From contig DUNU01000002.1 of assembly GCA_012839185.1 (NCBI GenBank), positions 186,001-250,000 on the forward strand: a stretch of 64,000 bases of DNA. Direction: 5' to 3'. A program made the position numbers and the translations under genes. The stretch is from Clostridiales bacterium. GTDB taxonomy: Bacteria; Bacillota; Clostridia; Oscillospirales; Acutalibacteraceae. This document shows, in pieces, positions 1 through 8,839 of the stretch (positions within the stretch are counted from its first letter, which is position 1; the number at the start of each line of letters is the position of its first letter). The notes under the pieces were generated by a model, which ran no database searches, had not been told where the DNA came from, and saw only the letters and a list, made by a program, of their open reading frames with translations.

Positions 1-3000
1 CATTCTGAAACAGTCGGGGTTGCCTTATTTACGGTAATTGTACCATGAGAAGGAACAAGAGCATAGTTCTGAGATGTGCAAGGAGCGACGTTAACATAAA
101 TTGCATATGTTTCATCAACGGGCTTGCCGGGAGTGTATTCGGTTGTAAGTCCCGGAGTACCTGTTACAAAATCGGAGGGATTTGAACCGTCGGAAAGTTT
201 CCAACCCGTGATTTGATATGTGAGCGTGGGAATAGGATCTCCGTAAGTAACCGTCTTATTATCAGCAGTAACAGTAAGAATTGCCTTTGTTACGGTAAGT
301 TTTCCGTTGACATACTGGAAGGTGTAGTAATCGTTATCTTCGGGAAGTTCAACAACTGTGATGGGATAACCTGCCGTGACAACGGGAGAACCTGCGGCAT
401 AAGTGGAAGTTAGGTTGATAACACCAACCTTATCGGCAACAGTGTCGCCTGCAACAAGACCGGTTGTTCTGTAACCGTAGGTCGGAGGATTGTTGCCGTA
501 TTCAACGGAAGCGTTATTTGCCTGAATAATAAGAACTCTCTTGTTTACACGAAGTACACAATCGGCAACTGAAGTAAATGTATAGTTATTTGCCATAAGT
601 CCCTGAGACCAAGTGATGTTATAATCACCTGCAGGGTCGCCCTTTTCATAGCCGCCGTAGTCAACGATTGTCGGGAGATCACCTTGAAGAACGAAGCCTT
701 CAGAAGTACATGTCTGACCGATAACCGTAATATATTCGGCTGTGGGGGATGAGGGATTTACATCGGTAAATCCGGTAAATGTATATGTAAATGCAGGAAC
801 ATCATCACCATAAGAAATTGTAGGACTGGTTACGGCAACCATAATCTCTCTCTTTTGTACCGTAACTGTCAAAGTACGGGTGGCAGTTGCATAGTTAGTG
901 CTGTCGGGATAGAAAGTAGCGGTATAGCCGTAGTTATTAACCTGAGGAACAATAGAAGCGGCATCCGTCGTAAACTTCCATACACCGGGAGTTTCGCCGT
1001 CGGCACTTGATGCAATAATTTCACCGTAGTGGTTAAACAATGTCTTTGTTGAGTCGTAAACAATTGTCGAAAGGGTGGGATTGGCAACCGTGGGAGCCTT
1101 CTGTAAAATGTCTACTCTCAATGATGTTCTGTTTGTAACAGTTTCAATTTCGTAGTTACCTGCTTTTGGACCGGAGAGAGTAGGAATGGAGAATGTTACA
1201 AGCAGGTTTTCACCGACATCTCCGGGAACACCTCCGGGAGGAGCAGCAACAGTACCGATAACGTTATTGACGATAAGGTCTGCACCTACGGGGTCAACCG
1301 CATTGACTACATGGTCATTGGGGAAGCGAACTGTAATATCCGCAGAGCCTTCAATATATGCTCTGTTATCGGCAACAGCCGTTACAACGATAAGACGCTT
1401 GACAATCTGCAAGTTGGAAACGGAATAAGTAACTGTGTAGTTGTCAAGGTCGCCCTGACCGGTAACTTCATAAGTGCCGACAGGCGTGGAGCTGGAATAG
1501 TCGCTCCAAACACCGCCAATCTTAACTACAAGACGCTCGGAGATTTCGGAAACAACAGCCGTCTTATAAGCCGGATTTGAACCGAATGCAAGTCCCATTC
1601 CGCCGATATTTACGTCATCATTTGAATAGGGGTTGTCTTCGCCGTAAGTATTCGTCTTTGCGGCGAAGGTTACGGTAATTGACCTCTTATTGGCTGTTAC
1701 ATAGACCTGCATGCTGGTAGGAGCAAAGTTATTAGCAGTAGAACCTGTGGGTGTCCAGTTAAGTGTTGCTGTATAAGTTCCGTCAACCGGAGCAACATAA
1801 TGGTCGGGATTTGCAAATGAGAAAGTACCCGAGCCGGGAGGAACGGCACAAACTGCCGGGTCAACGGTTGCAGCATAATCGGAAATATTAATATCCGAGA
1901 GTTTTGCACCGTAAACAATTGTCTGAGTGGTCGGACCGGTCAATGTGGGCGTACGCTTGTTGATAATAAGTCGGAATGTATATGTACCGCCAAGAATATT
2001 TCTCGATCCTTGTGCGTTGTTGCAATATCTTGTATATGTGGTATCGGCAGGAATTGTTGCCTGTACGTAGAATGTTCCCGAATTGGTCGGAAGACCGGTA
2101 TTCGGATATGTGCCTTCGACAGTACCCCAACTGTATGTAACCTGACGTCTGCCGTCATTTGCATACGCACAGTCATATCTGTTCGTGATATCCACGTCGT
2201 CATCCTGTAAATTGGGAGTTGTGCCTGCATCAAAGACCTTAAACTGGAAGTCAACATTGGGAATGGCAGCCCTGCCTGTATATGTCATGGAAACTTCCGT
2301 TGTCTGAGGCGTATAGATATTAAATTCCGAACCAATCTGAGCAACGTTTGCACGAACTCCGTTAGGTGCTTTCGGAACATAGTCAACAAAGATATACATA
2401 ACCTTTGCAGAACCTGTCGAAGATGCAGGTGCTGACTGACCGTTTACTCTGACCGTTCCGTCGGCATTGTATGTAACCATCGTCCCCTGACCGGCATTGG
2501 TGTCAATATCGGCGGGAACACCGTAGGCACCTTCAACAACACGATAGTTTATACGAAGAACACGATAGTAGTAGGGGTTGGTGGGAACGGGAAGGTTTGC
2601 ATCACTTATCGTTGCAACCGTGCCGTTGGGAAGATAACCGTTTGACGTTACTCCGTTGAGAACCGTACCGGTTGATCTATATGCATAACCGTCATCGTTA
2701 GTGCCGCTGCCGGCTCTTGTGTAAGATTTATAAATAGCATTTGCCGAAACGGTTGTGAAGAATCTGTATTTAACAACAACCTTATCGCCGGAGGGAGTTC
2801 CGCAAGAACCACCCACCATTGTGTTTGTGTGTCTGCCGCAGGTTACTTGATTACCGTTTTCATCATAGAATGTGGCATTATCCGCAGGGTTGGAAGTTAC
2901 AGTTCTGTATGAATCAGATGAACTGGCAGATTGAGCGATGGTAATCATGCTGGAAGTTGTCTGACCGACCGCTGCCTCCTGAGTTGTGGGGGTAACGTTA

Positions 3001-4124
3001 CCGCTGTCCCAATAGCCCTGATAAATGGTGGACACAACTTCAACGCCGGAACCGACTGTGGGAGCCTGACCGTAGAAAAGAACACCGACGCAGTTCATTG
3101 AACTTTGGTCAATTGAACCGCCCGAACCGTCAGGATTGGCATTATTATCATAGTAAGAAATATCCGTAGTGATTTCAACGTTATTAACGTTTGTCTGGTT
3201 GGACGTGGTGTAAAGACCGCAGGTGGTGTTGGATATACGAGATTTGTCAGGCTCACCGGATGTATCCAAGAAACCGACATAAGAATATGCTTTCCATTTC
3301 GGCTGTGCTCCGGTAGTGTTGGAAATTACATGTCCGCCGGGTGAATAAACCGCAATACACTTTGTGTAGTTGTAGGAGTTGTGCTTACCGAACACATAGC
3401 CTGTATAAACAGCTCTTGCATCAAGGTGTACATCAATATCACAGTTAACTGTTGCAGCACCTAAATTATAAATACCGAAAATATCAAATACAAAGTCGCA
3501 GTATTTTCCGGTCCCGAAATCGGCAAATTCATAATTCCACAAATTCTTGATATCAACATTTTTTCCGACATCAAGAGTTCCTTGGTTTCTGATAACGGCT
3601 ACACAGACATAGTAAACCGGACCTTCTTTGTCAAGCTTACAGTTATCAGCAAGGTCAAACCAAAATTCAAGTTTACCGGTACCTTTGATATTAAGTGTAC
3701 CTAAGTTATTGATTAAATAGTAGAAATGACAATCGGTTGATGAACCGTTTCCGGCGAAAGCAACATTGTGGTAATCGCCGTTTTTGGCACTGGGATTACC
3801 GATTGTCCATAAAATGTTATGACCGTTCATATCAAGATCAACGGTTTTTCCGTTCGGAACGGTAAGACGAGTAATATCGGCACCGTAGTCCGTGCCGTTT
3901 ACCTGACCGTCCCAAGTAATATCTCCGCCGAGTTTAATCTCACCACCCGCAGAAAAAGCGTTGGCAAGAGCCTCTTTAGTTGTAACAACCGTAACCGCTT
4001 GGGCTTTCGGTGCCGTACCGATCATAAGGACCGGTATCGCAGTCAAAACCATTGCAAGACACATCAGTATTCCCAATGCTCTTGTTAATTTTAACCTGCT
4101 TTTAGGATTTGATAAGAGATTCAT
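1..4124 (-). CDS. Large secreted MBG-repeat surface protein, C-terminus cut by window edge
   Basis: The frame is open from an ATG at 4124 to the window start (about 1,374 residues, no stop seen), so the C-terminus lies outside. The ATG follows an AAGGAGG ribosome site at 4131-4137. The first ~43 residues form a long Sec signal peptide ending near APKAQA. Residues ~45-400 describe a baseline region with beta-helix-like stretches (LTVPNGKTVDLDMNGHNI, GTLNIKGTGKLEF, NQGTLDVGKNVDIKN). After this come repeated immunoglobulin-like units of about 80-100 residues, with the recurrent pattern KR-x-[IL]-x-V-x-A ... YG[DE]-x-P-x-[YF] ... NY-x-[IV], typical of MBG domains. Likely a cell-surface or extracellular adhesin-type protein; the ligand cannot be told. 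It is transcribed divergently from the aldolase gene and has its own promoter. Cell-wall anchoring cannot be judged because the C-terminus is missing. Confidence 0.85.
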   Translation of the reverse strand, partial: MNLLSNPKSRLKLTRALGILMCLAMVLTAIPVLMIGTAPKAQAVTVVTTKEALANAFSAGGEIKLGGDITWDGQVNGTDYGADITRLTVPNGKTVDLDMNGHNILWTIGNPSAKNGDYHNVAFAGNGSSTDCHFYYLINNLGTLNIKGTGKLEFWFDLADNCKLDKEGPVYYVCVAVIRNQGTLDVGKNVDIKNLWNYEFADFGTGKYCDFVFDIFGIYNLGAATVNCDIDVHLDARAVYTGYVFGKHNSYNYTKCIAVYSPGGHVISNTTGAQPKWKAYSYVGFLDTSGEPDKSRISNTTCGLYTTSNQTNVNNVEITTDISYYDNNANPDGSGGSIDQSSMNCVGVLFYGQAPTVGSGVEVVSTIYQGYWDSGNVTPTTQEAAVGQTTSSMITIAQSASSSDSYRTVTSNPADNATFYDENGNQVTCGRHTNTMVGGSCGTPSGDKVVVKYRFFTTVSANAIYKSYTRAGSGTNDDGYAYRSTGTVLNGVTSNGYLPNGTVATISDANLPVPTNPYYYRVLRINYRVVEGAYGVPADIDTNAGQGTMVTYNADGTVRVNGQSAPASSTGSAKVMYIFVDYVPKAPNGVRANVAQIGSEFNIYTPQTTEVSMTYTGRAAIPNVDFQFKVFDAGTTPNLQDDDVDITNRYDCAYANDGRRQVTYSWGTVEGTYPNTGLPTNSGTFYVQATIPADTTYTRYCNNAQGSRNILGGTYTFRLIINKRTPTLTGPTTQTIVYGAKLSDINISDYAATVDPAVCAVPPGSGTFSFANPDHYVAPVDGTYTATLNWTPTGSTANNFAPTSMQVYVTANKRSITVTFAAKTNTYGEDNPYSNDDVNIGGMGLAFGSNPAYKTAVVSEISERLVVKIGGVWSDYSSSTPVGTYEVTGQGDLDNYTVTYSVSNLQIVKRLIVVTAVADNRAYIEGSADITVRFPNDHVVNAVDPVGADLIVNNVIGTVAAPPGGVPGDVGENLLVTFSIPTLSGPKAGNYEIETVTNRTSLRVDILQKAPTVANPTLSTIVYDSTKTLFNHYGEIIASSADGETPGVWKFTTDAASIVPQVNNYGYTATFYPDSTNYATATRTLTVTVQKREIMVAVTSPTISYGDDVPAFTYTFTGFTDVNPSSPTAEYITVIGQTCTSEGFVLQGDLPTIVDYGGYEKGDPAGDYNITWSQGLMANNYTFTSVADCVLRVNKRVLIIQANNASVEYGNNPPTYGYRTTGLVAGDTVADKVGVINLTSTYAAGSPVVTAGYPITVVELPEDNDYYTFQYVNGKLTVTKAILTVTADNKTVTYGDPIPTLTYQITGWKLSDGSNPSDFVTGTPGLTTEYTPGKPVDETYAIYVNVAPCTSQNYALVPSHGTITVNKATPTVSE

Positions 4125-4163
4125 ATTTATCCTCCTTATAAATAGACAATTTGATACGATACC

Positions 4164-4192
4164 AATATAACAAATTTTACAAGTTTTGTCAA
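4164..4192 (-). promoter_or_regulatory. Sigma-A type promoter for the MBG-repeat protein
   Basis: On the minus strand TTGACA (4187-4192), a 17-bp spacer, and TATATT (4164-4169). It ends 39 bp before the start codon at 4124. Confidence 0.75.
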
Positions 4193-4213
4193 GATATTTT
4201 ATCATTTTGATAC

Positions 4214-4227
4214 TTCTTTTAAAAGAA
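4214..4227. repeat. Perfect 14-bp palindrome between divergent promoters
   Basis: TTCTTTTAAAAGAA is its own reverse complement and lies between the minus promoter (4164-4192) and the plus promoter (4305-4333). It could be an operator for either gene, but AT-rich palindromes also arise by chance. I see nothing else in the rest of this gene-free stretch apart from the promoters and the leader inverted repeat listed separately. Confidence 0.35.
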
Positions 4228-4304
4228 AATTTACACTTTGGCAAAATATTAGAACATAATATGTAACTTCCTTCAAACTTTTTCCACAAATTGTCAAAAA
4301 GTCA

Positions 4305-4333
4305 TTTACAAAACTGTTTTTTCGTTGTATAAT
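4305..4333 (+). promoter_or_regulatory. Sigma-A type promoter for aldolase-tmk
   Basis: TTTACA (4305-4310), 17-bp spacer, TATAAT (4328-4333). The implied leader before the ATG at 4448 is about 105 nt and contains an inverted repeat. Confidence 0.75.
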
Positions 4334-4351
4334 AACAGTGGTCTGTTTCCA

Positions 4352-4384
4352 AATCTGCAAATCCGAATGAAAAATTTGCAGATT
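4352..4384 (+). repeat. Inverted repeat in the 5' leader of the aldolase gene
   Basis: AATCTGCAAAT (4352-4362) and its exact reverse complement ATTTGCAGATT (4374-4384) are separated by 11 nt. The arms sit just downstream of the promoter's start point. No U-tract follows, so it is not a simple intrinsic terminator. It could be a repressor operator or a structured leader. Confidence 0.5.
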
Positions 4385-4447
4385 CAGGGAAAATTGTTAT
4401 TAGATTTTGTTTTTACATTAAGTAACACAGTAAAATGGAGAAAAAAT

Positions 4448-5650
4448 ATGGACATTTTAACAGCAAAACAACAGGTTATTGATGCCGGCTTACGCTTAGT
4501 CGAAACCGGTCTTATTGCCCGCACCTGGGGCAATGTCAGTTGCAGAATTGACAAAAATTCATTTGTCATCACTCCCAGCGGCAAGGCTTATGAGGATCTT
4601 ACTCCCAAGGATATTGTTCTTGTTTCTATTGAAGATTGCAAGTATGAAGGCAATGTAAAACCCTCAAGCGAAAAGGGTATTCATGCCGCCTGCTATGCAC
4701 ATCGTCCCGACTGTAATTTCGTTATCCACACTCATCAAAAGAATGCTTCCGCAGTCAGCACATTGGGCTTTGAAATTCAGGACTTAAAGGGCAGGTCAAA
4801 GGAACTTATCGGGGATTATATTCCTCTTGCCGACTATGGTATGCCCTCAACCGGAAAGCTAAAAAAAGGTGTTGTCAAAGCAATTGTTTCCAGCGATTCA
4901 AGGGCAATTATTATGAGCCACCACGGTGCAGTATGCTTAGGTGCCGACAATGAAGATGCTTTCAATATTGCGGCAGAACTTGAAACAGTTTGCCTGCGTT
5001 TTATTATGCGTAAATACAAAAAAGCATCAGATCTTGCATTTGACGGATTTAAGAGCATTGCCGAATATGTAAATGAACGCACAAAAGTCCGCAATTATGC
5101 CGATGAATTTTCACATTTTAATTCTGTTCGTAAAGACAAAAGTTTTGTTATGACTCCTCATGACGGCGGAGAAAAATTGACGGTTGACCTATTTAACCGC
5201 GGCGGAATTTCTGAAGATACAAACACATCAATCGACCTTCACAGAGCCGTTTATAATGCAAGAAAAGATGTCAACGCCATTGTTCATTCCGACAATGAAA
5301 CCATCAAGGAATTTTCAAAGACAAGTCGCACATTAAGACCTCTGCTTGACGATTTCGCTCAACTTGTAGGTGTAAGTTGCAAAACTGCAGTTTATGATGC
5401 AAACCAAAACAAGACAAGAAAAGTTGTCAGAGCATTAAGATGTAAGAATGCGGCTCTCCTCAGAAACAACGGTGCAATTTGTGTCGCGGGTGATGAATAT
5501 GACGCAAAAGCTGTTGAAATGGTGCTTGAAAAGAATATCAACACCAAACTCACACACACCTTCTTCGGTCAGCCCGGCGGAAATATTTCACTCCTCGATT
5601 CTGCCATTATGAGACTTGTCTACAAGCTTAAATATTCCAAACAAAAATGA
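4448..5650 (+). CDS. Tandem class II aldolase/adducin-domain protein
   Basis: 400 residues. The ATG at 4448 was chosen over an in-frame upstream start at 4325 because GGAG precedes it and homology begins here. The protein holds two class II aldolase folds in a row. Domain 1 (~1-200) has the family's substrate and metal features: TWGNVSCR, TPSGKAYEDL, the VIHTHQ zinc-ligand pair and a third His in IIMSHHGAVCLG. This suggests a sugar-phosphate (fuculose/rhamnulose type) aldolase or related enzyme. Domain 2 (~215-385) keeps the fold pattern, but the HTH position reads AIVHSDNE and the third-His position reads LLRNNGAICVAG, so it has probably lost zinc and catalysis. The gene overlaps tmk by 4 bp (ATGA), which suggests co-translation. 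The substrate is unknown. Confidence 0.8.
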   Translation: MDILTAKQQVIDAGLRLVETGLIARTWGNVSCRIDKNSFVITPSGKAYEDLTPKDIVLVSIEDCKYEGNVKPSSEKGIHAACYAHRPDCNFVIHTHQKNASAVSTLGFEIQDLKGRSKELIGDYIPLADYGMPSTGKLKKGVVKAIVSSDSRAIIMSHHGAVCLGADNEDAFNIAAELETVCLRFIMRKYKKASDLAFDGFKSIAEYVNERTKVRNYADEFSHFNSVRKDKSFVMTPHDGGEKLTVDLFNRGGISEDTNTSIDLHRAVYNARKDVNAIVHSDNETIKEFSKTSRTLRPLLDDFAQLVGVSCKTAVYDANQNKTRKVVRALRCKNAALLRNNGAICVAGDEYDAKAVEMVLEKNINTKLTHTFFGQPGGNISLLDSAIMRLVYKLKYSKQK

Positions 5651-6267
5651 GCGGAAAGCTTATAGTCATCGAAGGCATTGACGGTTGCGGAAAAACCACA
5701 CAAACCGCTTTGTTATGCGAAAGATTAGAAAGTTTGGGATATACAGTATTTAACACGAGAGAGCCTACCGACAGCGATTGCGGCAGGCTTTTACGTGCCG
5801 TTTTATCGGGCGATATTAAATCCGACACCCACGAGATGACAATTCTTTTTTCTGCCGACAGACTATGGCATAATTTAAGCGAAAACGGTATCAAAAAACA
5901 CATAGAAAACGGTGAAATTGTTGTCTGCGACAGATATTACTACTCAACTTTTGCATATCAGGGTCTTGACGGAGATCTCGACCTTTGTATGCACTTAAAT
6001 TTGGACTGTCCGAATATCAGAAAACCGGATATTTGTATATTTTTGGAAATGGAAACGGACGCTTGCCTGAAACGAATTTCCGATAACAGGGGAGCAGACG
6101 AAATTGAGATTTTTGAAAATAAAACTGCTCTCGACGGAATAAAAAACAGGTTTAATTTCGTATTTGAAAAAATAAAACACAATGAAAATATCGCCAGAAT
6201 TGATGCAGATGCGTCAATTTCCGAAGTTCACGAGCGTATTTTTGACGAAATTTCGAAAATTTTGTAG
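5647..6267 (+). CDS. tmk: Thymidylate kinase
   Basis: 206 residues, the usual length. It phosphorylates dTMP to dTDP with ATP in the cytoplasm. Visible motifs are the P-loop GIDGCGKTT at ~10-18, the substrate-site TREPT at ~37-41, DRYYYSTFAYQG near 98-109 (DRY motif) and an Arg-rich lid region around residues 140-150. The ATG overlaps the stop of the aldolase gene (ATGA), so translation is probably coupled, although the two proteins have no obvious metabolic link. The TAG at its end is followed at once by the next gene's promoter. Confidence 0.85.
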   Translation: MSGKLIVIEGIDGCGKTTQTALLCERLESLGYTVFNTREPTDSDCGRLLRAVLSGDIKSDTHEMTILFSADRLWHNLSENGIKKHIENGEIVVCDRYYYSTFAYQGLDGDLDLCMHLNLDCPNIRKPDICIFLEMETDACLKRISDNRGADEIEIFENKTALDGIKNRFNFVFEKIKHNENIARIDADASISEVHERIFDEISKIL

Positions 6268-6284
6268 TTTTTCGAAAATTTTTG

Positions 6285-6313
6285 TTTACAAACAGATTTT
6301 TTTGTGATATACT
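6285..6313 (+). promoter_or_regulatory. Sigma-A type promoter for the Gfo/Idh/MocA gene
   Basis: TTTACA (6285-6290), 17-bp spacer, TATACT (6308-6313), 43 bp before the ATG at 6357. Confidence 0.75.
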
Positions 6314-6356
6314 GTTCATAGGTATAATTATATAAAACTGTGTGAGGAGACAGAGT

Positions 6357-7616
6357 ATGGCTAAATCTGAGAAAAAACTTGCCAAGAAACAGAAAAAGCT
6401 TGACAAGAAAGAAGCAAAGAAACTGAGAAAACTCGAAAATAAGCAGTATAAAATCGACAAAAAGGAACGCAAAAAGGCAATAAGAAAAGCGAAAAAAGCC
6501 GGAACTTACAAGAAGGAAGATTTTTATCCCGCCGATAACAGAATCCGTGTCGGTGTAGTCGGTTGCGGCGGCATTTTCAACGCTGCTCATGTTCCTGCAT
6601 ATTTCAAGGAAAGAAATCGTGTTAAGGTTGTTGCCCTTTGTGATATAATCGGAGAACGAGCCGAAAAGGCAAAGAAGAGATTTTTCAAGGAAGCTGATGT
6701 CTATACCGATTACCGTCAGATGCTTGAAGATGAAACCATTGATGTAATTGACATCTGCACTCCGAACTATCTCCACAGCATTATTGCCGTTGATGCACTT
6801 AATGCAGGCAAACACGTATTCTGCGAAAAGCCTGATGCGATAAATCCCGAAGAAGCCACAAAGATGTACGAAGCAGCCGGTGCAAACGATAAGATGCTCA
6901 TGATTATGCGTAACAATCGTTTTAATCCGAACTCTCGCTACCTCAAAGAATATATCGAGAATGGTAACATGGGCGATATTTATGTCGCTCACACAAGATG
7001 GCTTCGCAGAAGAGGTATCCCCGGAAAAGGCGGTTGGTTTACCACCAAAGAATTATCCGGCGGCGGTCCGCTTATCGACTTGGGCGTTCATATGATTGAC
7101 CTTGCAATGTGGTTTATGGACTTCCCGAAACCCGTCAGTGTTGCTTGCTCGGCATACAGCTGTTTCGGAGATTCCAATGTCTGCGACTCTGCAAACTCCC
7201 GATTCGGAGATAAGGTTGAGGGCGGAACATACAACGTGGAAGACCTCGTTATCGGTTCTATTCGTTTTGAAAACGGTGCCGTTTTACAGCTTGAAATCTC
7301 ATGGGCATCCAATGTTGAAAAGGAAAGTCGCAGTGTAGAACTTCGCGGAACGAAAGCGGGTGCTACCTGGACAGGCAGCCATGTATATCTCTATGAAGAA
7401 AACAAAAAAAGCAAGCAGAAAACAAGACATGTTTCAGTCGCTCAGATTATTCCCGAACACGCAGAAAACATCTCCCACTTCTTTGATTGTCTTATCAACG
7501 GCGACACTCCAAACTATCAGATGTTTGAAGGCAATATGATGATGAAAATTATCGATGCTCTCTATAAATCCGCTGAAAACGACGGCAAAGAGATTGAAAT
7601 TGACGTCTTTGAATAA
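6357..7616 (+). CDS. Gfo/Idh/MocA-family oxidoreductase with Lys-rich N-terminal extension
   Basis: 419 residues from the ATG at 6357, which follows GAGGAG; a GTG at 6342 lies in frame but has no such site. Residues ~1-60 are a highly basic, helix-prone stretch made almost only of Lys, Glu, Ala, Leu and Arg, which is not part of the family core. The Rossmann domain starts near residue 63 (RVGVVGCGGIFNAAHVPAY). It is followed by the catalytic-region EKP motif in GKHVFCEKPDA and by the C-terminal alpha/beta domain with GGGPLIDLGVHMIDLAMWF. The family members are NAD(P)-dependent dehydrogenases of sugars, inositols or their derivatives. The substrate cannot be named. The gene is monocistronic between its own promoter and a strong terminator. 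Confidence 0.85.
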   Translation: MAKSEKKLAKKQKKLDKKEAKKLRKLENKQYKIDKKERKKAIRKAKKAGTYKKEDFYPADNRIRVGVVGCGGIFNAAHVPAYFKERNRVKVVALCDIIGERAEKAKKRFFKEADVYTDYRQMLEDETIDVIDICTPNYLHSIIAVDALNAGKHVFCEKPDAINPEEATKMYEAAGANDKMLMIMRNNRFNPNSRYLKEYIENGNMGDIYVAHTRWLRRRGIPGKGGWFTTKELSGGGPLIDLGVHMIDLAMWFMDFPKPVSVACSAYSCFGDSNVCDSANSRFGDKVEGGTYNVEDLVIGSIRFENGAVLQLEISWASNVEKESRSVELRGTKAGATWTGSHVYLYEENKKSKQKTRHVSVAQIIPEHAENISHFFDCLINGDTPNYQMFEGNMMMKIIDALYKSAENDGKEIEIDVFE

Positions 7617-7628
7617 TTTTCTCCTCCT

Positions 7629-7658
7629 CCCCTTACGGACTTTCGTAAGGGGTTTTTT
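7629..7658 (+). terminator. Intrinsic terminator after the Gfo/Idh/MocA gene
   Basis: Stem CCCCTTACG / CGTAAGGGG (7629-7637, 7644-7652) with a 6-nt loop, followed by TTTTTT. Confidence 0.85.
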
Positions 7659-7701
7659 CTTTGTAAAAACAACTAATTTTTGAGCCGAAAAACTGAAAGT
7701 A

Positions 7702-7730
7702 TTGACAAACAGCCACCAATATGATATAAT
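7702..7730 (+). promoter_or_regulatory. Consensus sigma-A promoter for rsmD-coaD operon
   Basis: TTGACA (7702-7707), 17-bp spacer, TATAAT (7725-7730): full consensus in both boxes. The predicted start point (~7737) leaves a leader of only about a dozen bases before the ATG at 7749. Confidence 0.85.
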
Positions 7731-7748
7731 TAAGCGTTGGTGAATGAT

Positions 7749-8279
7749 ATGAGAGTAATTTCAGGCTCCGCAAAAGGTCGCAAACTCATCACATTGGACG
7801 GCGATGAGATAACCCGACCAACCGGAGAAAAAGTAAAAGAAGCAATATTCAGCAGCATCCATTTCGACCTGCCCGACGCAAACGTTCTTGATTTGTTCGG
7901 CGGTTCGGGACAGATGGGAATTGAAGCTGTTTCAAGAGGTGCAAAGCACGCCGATATTATCGACAAAAATCGGGATGCCATTGCCGTAATAAATCAAAAT
8001 GTCAAATCAACAGGTCTTGAAAAATCAATTACGGTGAAACAAAGTGACGCTCTATCCTATATTGAAAACACAAGGAACACTTATGATATTGCGATATTGG
8101 ATCCTCCTTATGCCTCCGATTTGCTTCTTCGGATATTACCGCTATTGGTCTCAAAAATGAACGAAAACGGTATTATCATCTGCGAAACAGAAGCCGAGAA
8201 TTTACCTGAAAATGTGGGGAATTTCGAGCTTTACCGAAAAAAGAAATATTCAAAAACCAATGTTTATCATTACAGATAA
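7749..8279 (+). CDS. rsmD: 16S rRNA (guanine966-N2)-methyltransferase RsmD
   Basis: 176 residues from the ATG at 7749. TTG/GTG codons at 7737/7740 are in frame but fall at the predicted transcription start. The product begins MRVISGSAKGRKL, as in the family. It shows the SAM-binding segment VLDLFGGSGQMGIEAVSRGA (~50-69) and the catalytic DPPY motif in AILDPPYAS (~118-126). It methylates G966 of 16S rRNA during 30S assembly. The order rsmD-coaD is conserved in many bacteria, which supports both calls. Confidence 0.9.
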   Translation: MRVISGSAKGRKLITLDGDEITRPTGEKVKEAIFSSIHFDLPDANVLDLFGGSGQMGIEAVSRGAKHADIIDKNRDAIAVINQNVKSTGLEKSITVKQSDALSYIENTRNTYDIAILDPPYASDLLLRILPLLVSKMNENGIIICETEAENLPENVGNFELYRKKKYSKTNVYHYR

Positions 8280-8337
8280 ATTCAGATATTTTTCACCTTC
8301 TCAAACCCTGATTTAAATTTTACATAAAGGTGTCATT

Positions 8338-8838
8338 ATGAGTAAAATCGCCGTATGTCCGGGATCCTTTGATCCGATAACCAACGGACATTTAGACGTA
8401 ATACAACGTGCGTCGGGAATTTTCGACAAAGTCATAGTTGTTGTTATGTTCAATTACAAAAAGAGAAATTCAGCGGCATTCACGCCGGAAGAACGGGTTG
8501 ATTTGATTCACCGCTCAACTGCCGATATTCCTAATGTCGAAGTCGAATTCTACGACGGCTTGCTTGCCGATTATGTCGAGAAAAAAGGTGCCTGTGCAAT
8601 CGTAAAGGGACTTCGAGCCGTTACCGATTTTGAAGACGAATTTCAGCAAGCTCTTATTAACAAACGGTTAGCCCCGGGTGTCGAAACGATATTTATCGCT
8701 TCCTCCTCGGAAAATATGTTCCTCAGTTCGTCGATTATCAAGCAAATCTGCGGACTCGGAGCAGATATATCCCCTTTCGTGCCGACAGAAATTTTCGAAG
8801 ATCTTAAAGCACGATTAAAACCGGAAAGGATTGATTAA
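8338..8838 (+). CDS. coaD: Phosphopantetheine adenylyltransferase
   Basis: 166 residues, standard length. It transfers AMP from ATP to 4'-phosphopantetheine, the penultimate step of coenzyme A synthesis. The nucleotidyltransferase signature GSFDPITNGH sits at ~9-18, and the C-terminal half has GLRAVTDFEDEFQQA and SSSENMFLSSSIIKQI, matching the ISSS-type loop. AAAGGTGTC precedes the ATG. It is co-transcribed with rsmD upstream and overlaps the ribosome-binding region of the following coiled-coil gene. Confidence 0.93.
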   Translation: MSKIAVCPGSFDPITNGHLDVIQRASGIFDKVIVVVMFNYKKRNSAAFTPEERVDLIHRSTADIPNVEVEFYDGLLADYVEKKGACAIVKGLRAVTDFEDEFQQALINKRLAPGVETIFIASSSENMFLSSSIIKQICGLGADISPFVPTEIFEDLKARLKPERID

Positions 8839-8839
8839 A

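Noticed and set aside
1186..2257. Several short frames on both strands inside the MBG-repeat gene
   Set aside because: All lie in the large minus-strand frame that runs off the window start and has a signal peptide and repeats.
4722..4730. Perfect TTATCCACA DnaA box
   Set aside because: A single copy inside the aldolase coding sequence (codons for VIHTH), far from dnaA.
6228..6992. 254-codon minus-strand frame antisense to the Gfo/Idh/MocA gene
   Set aside because: No ribosome site or homology; the opposite strand encodes a clear oxidoreductase.
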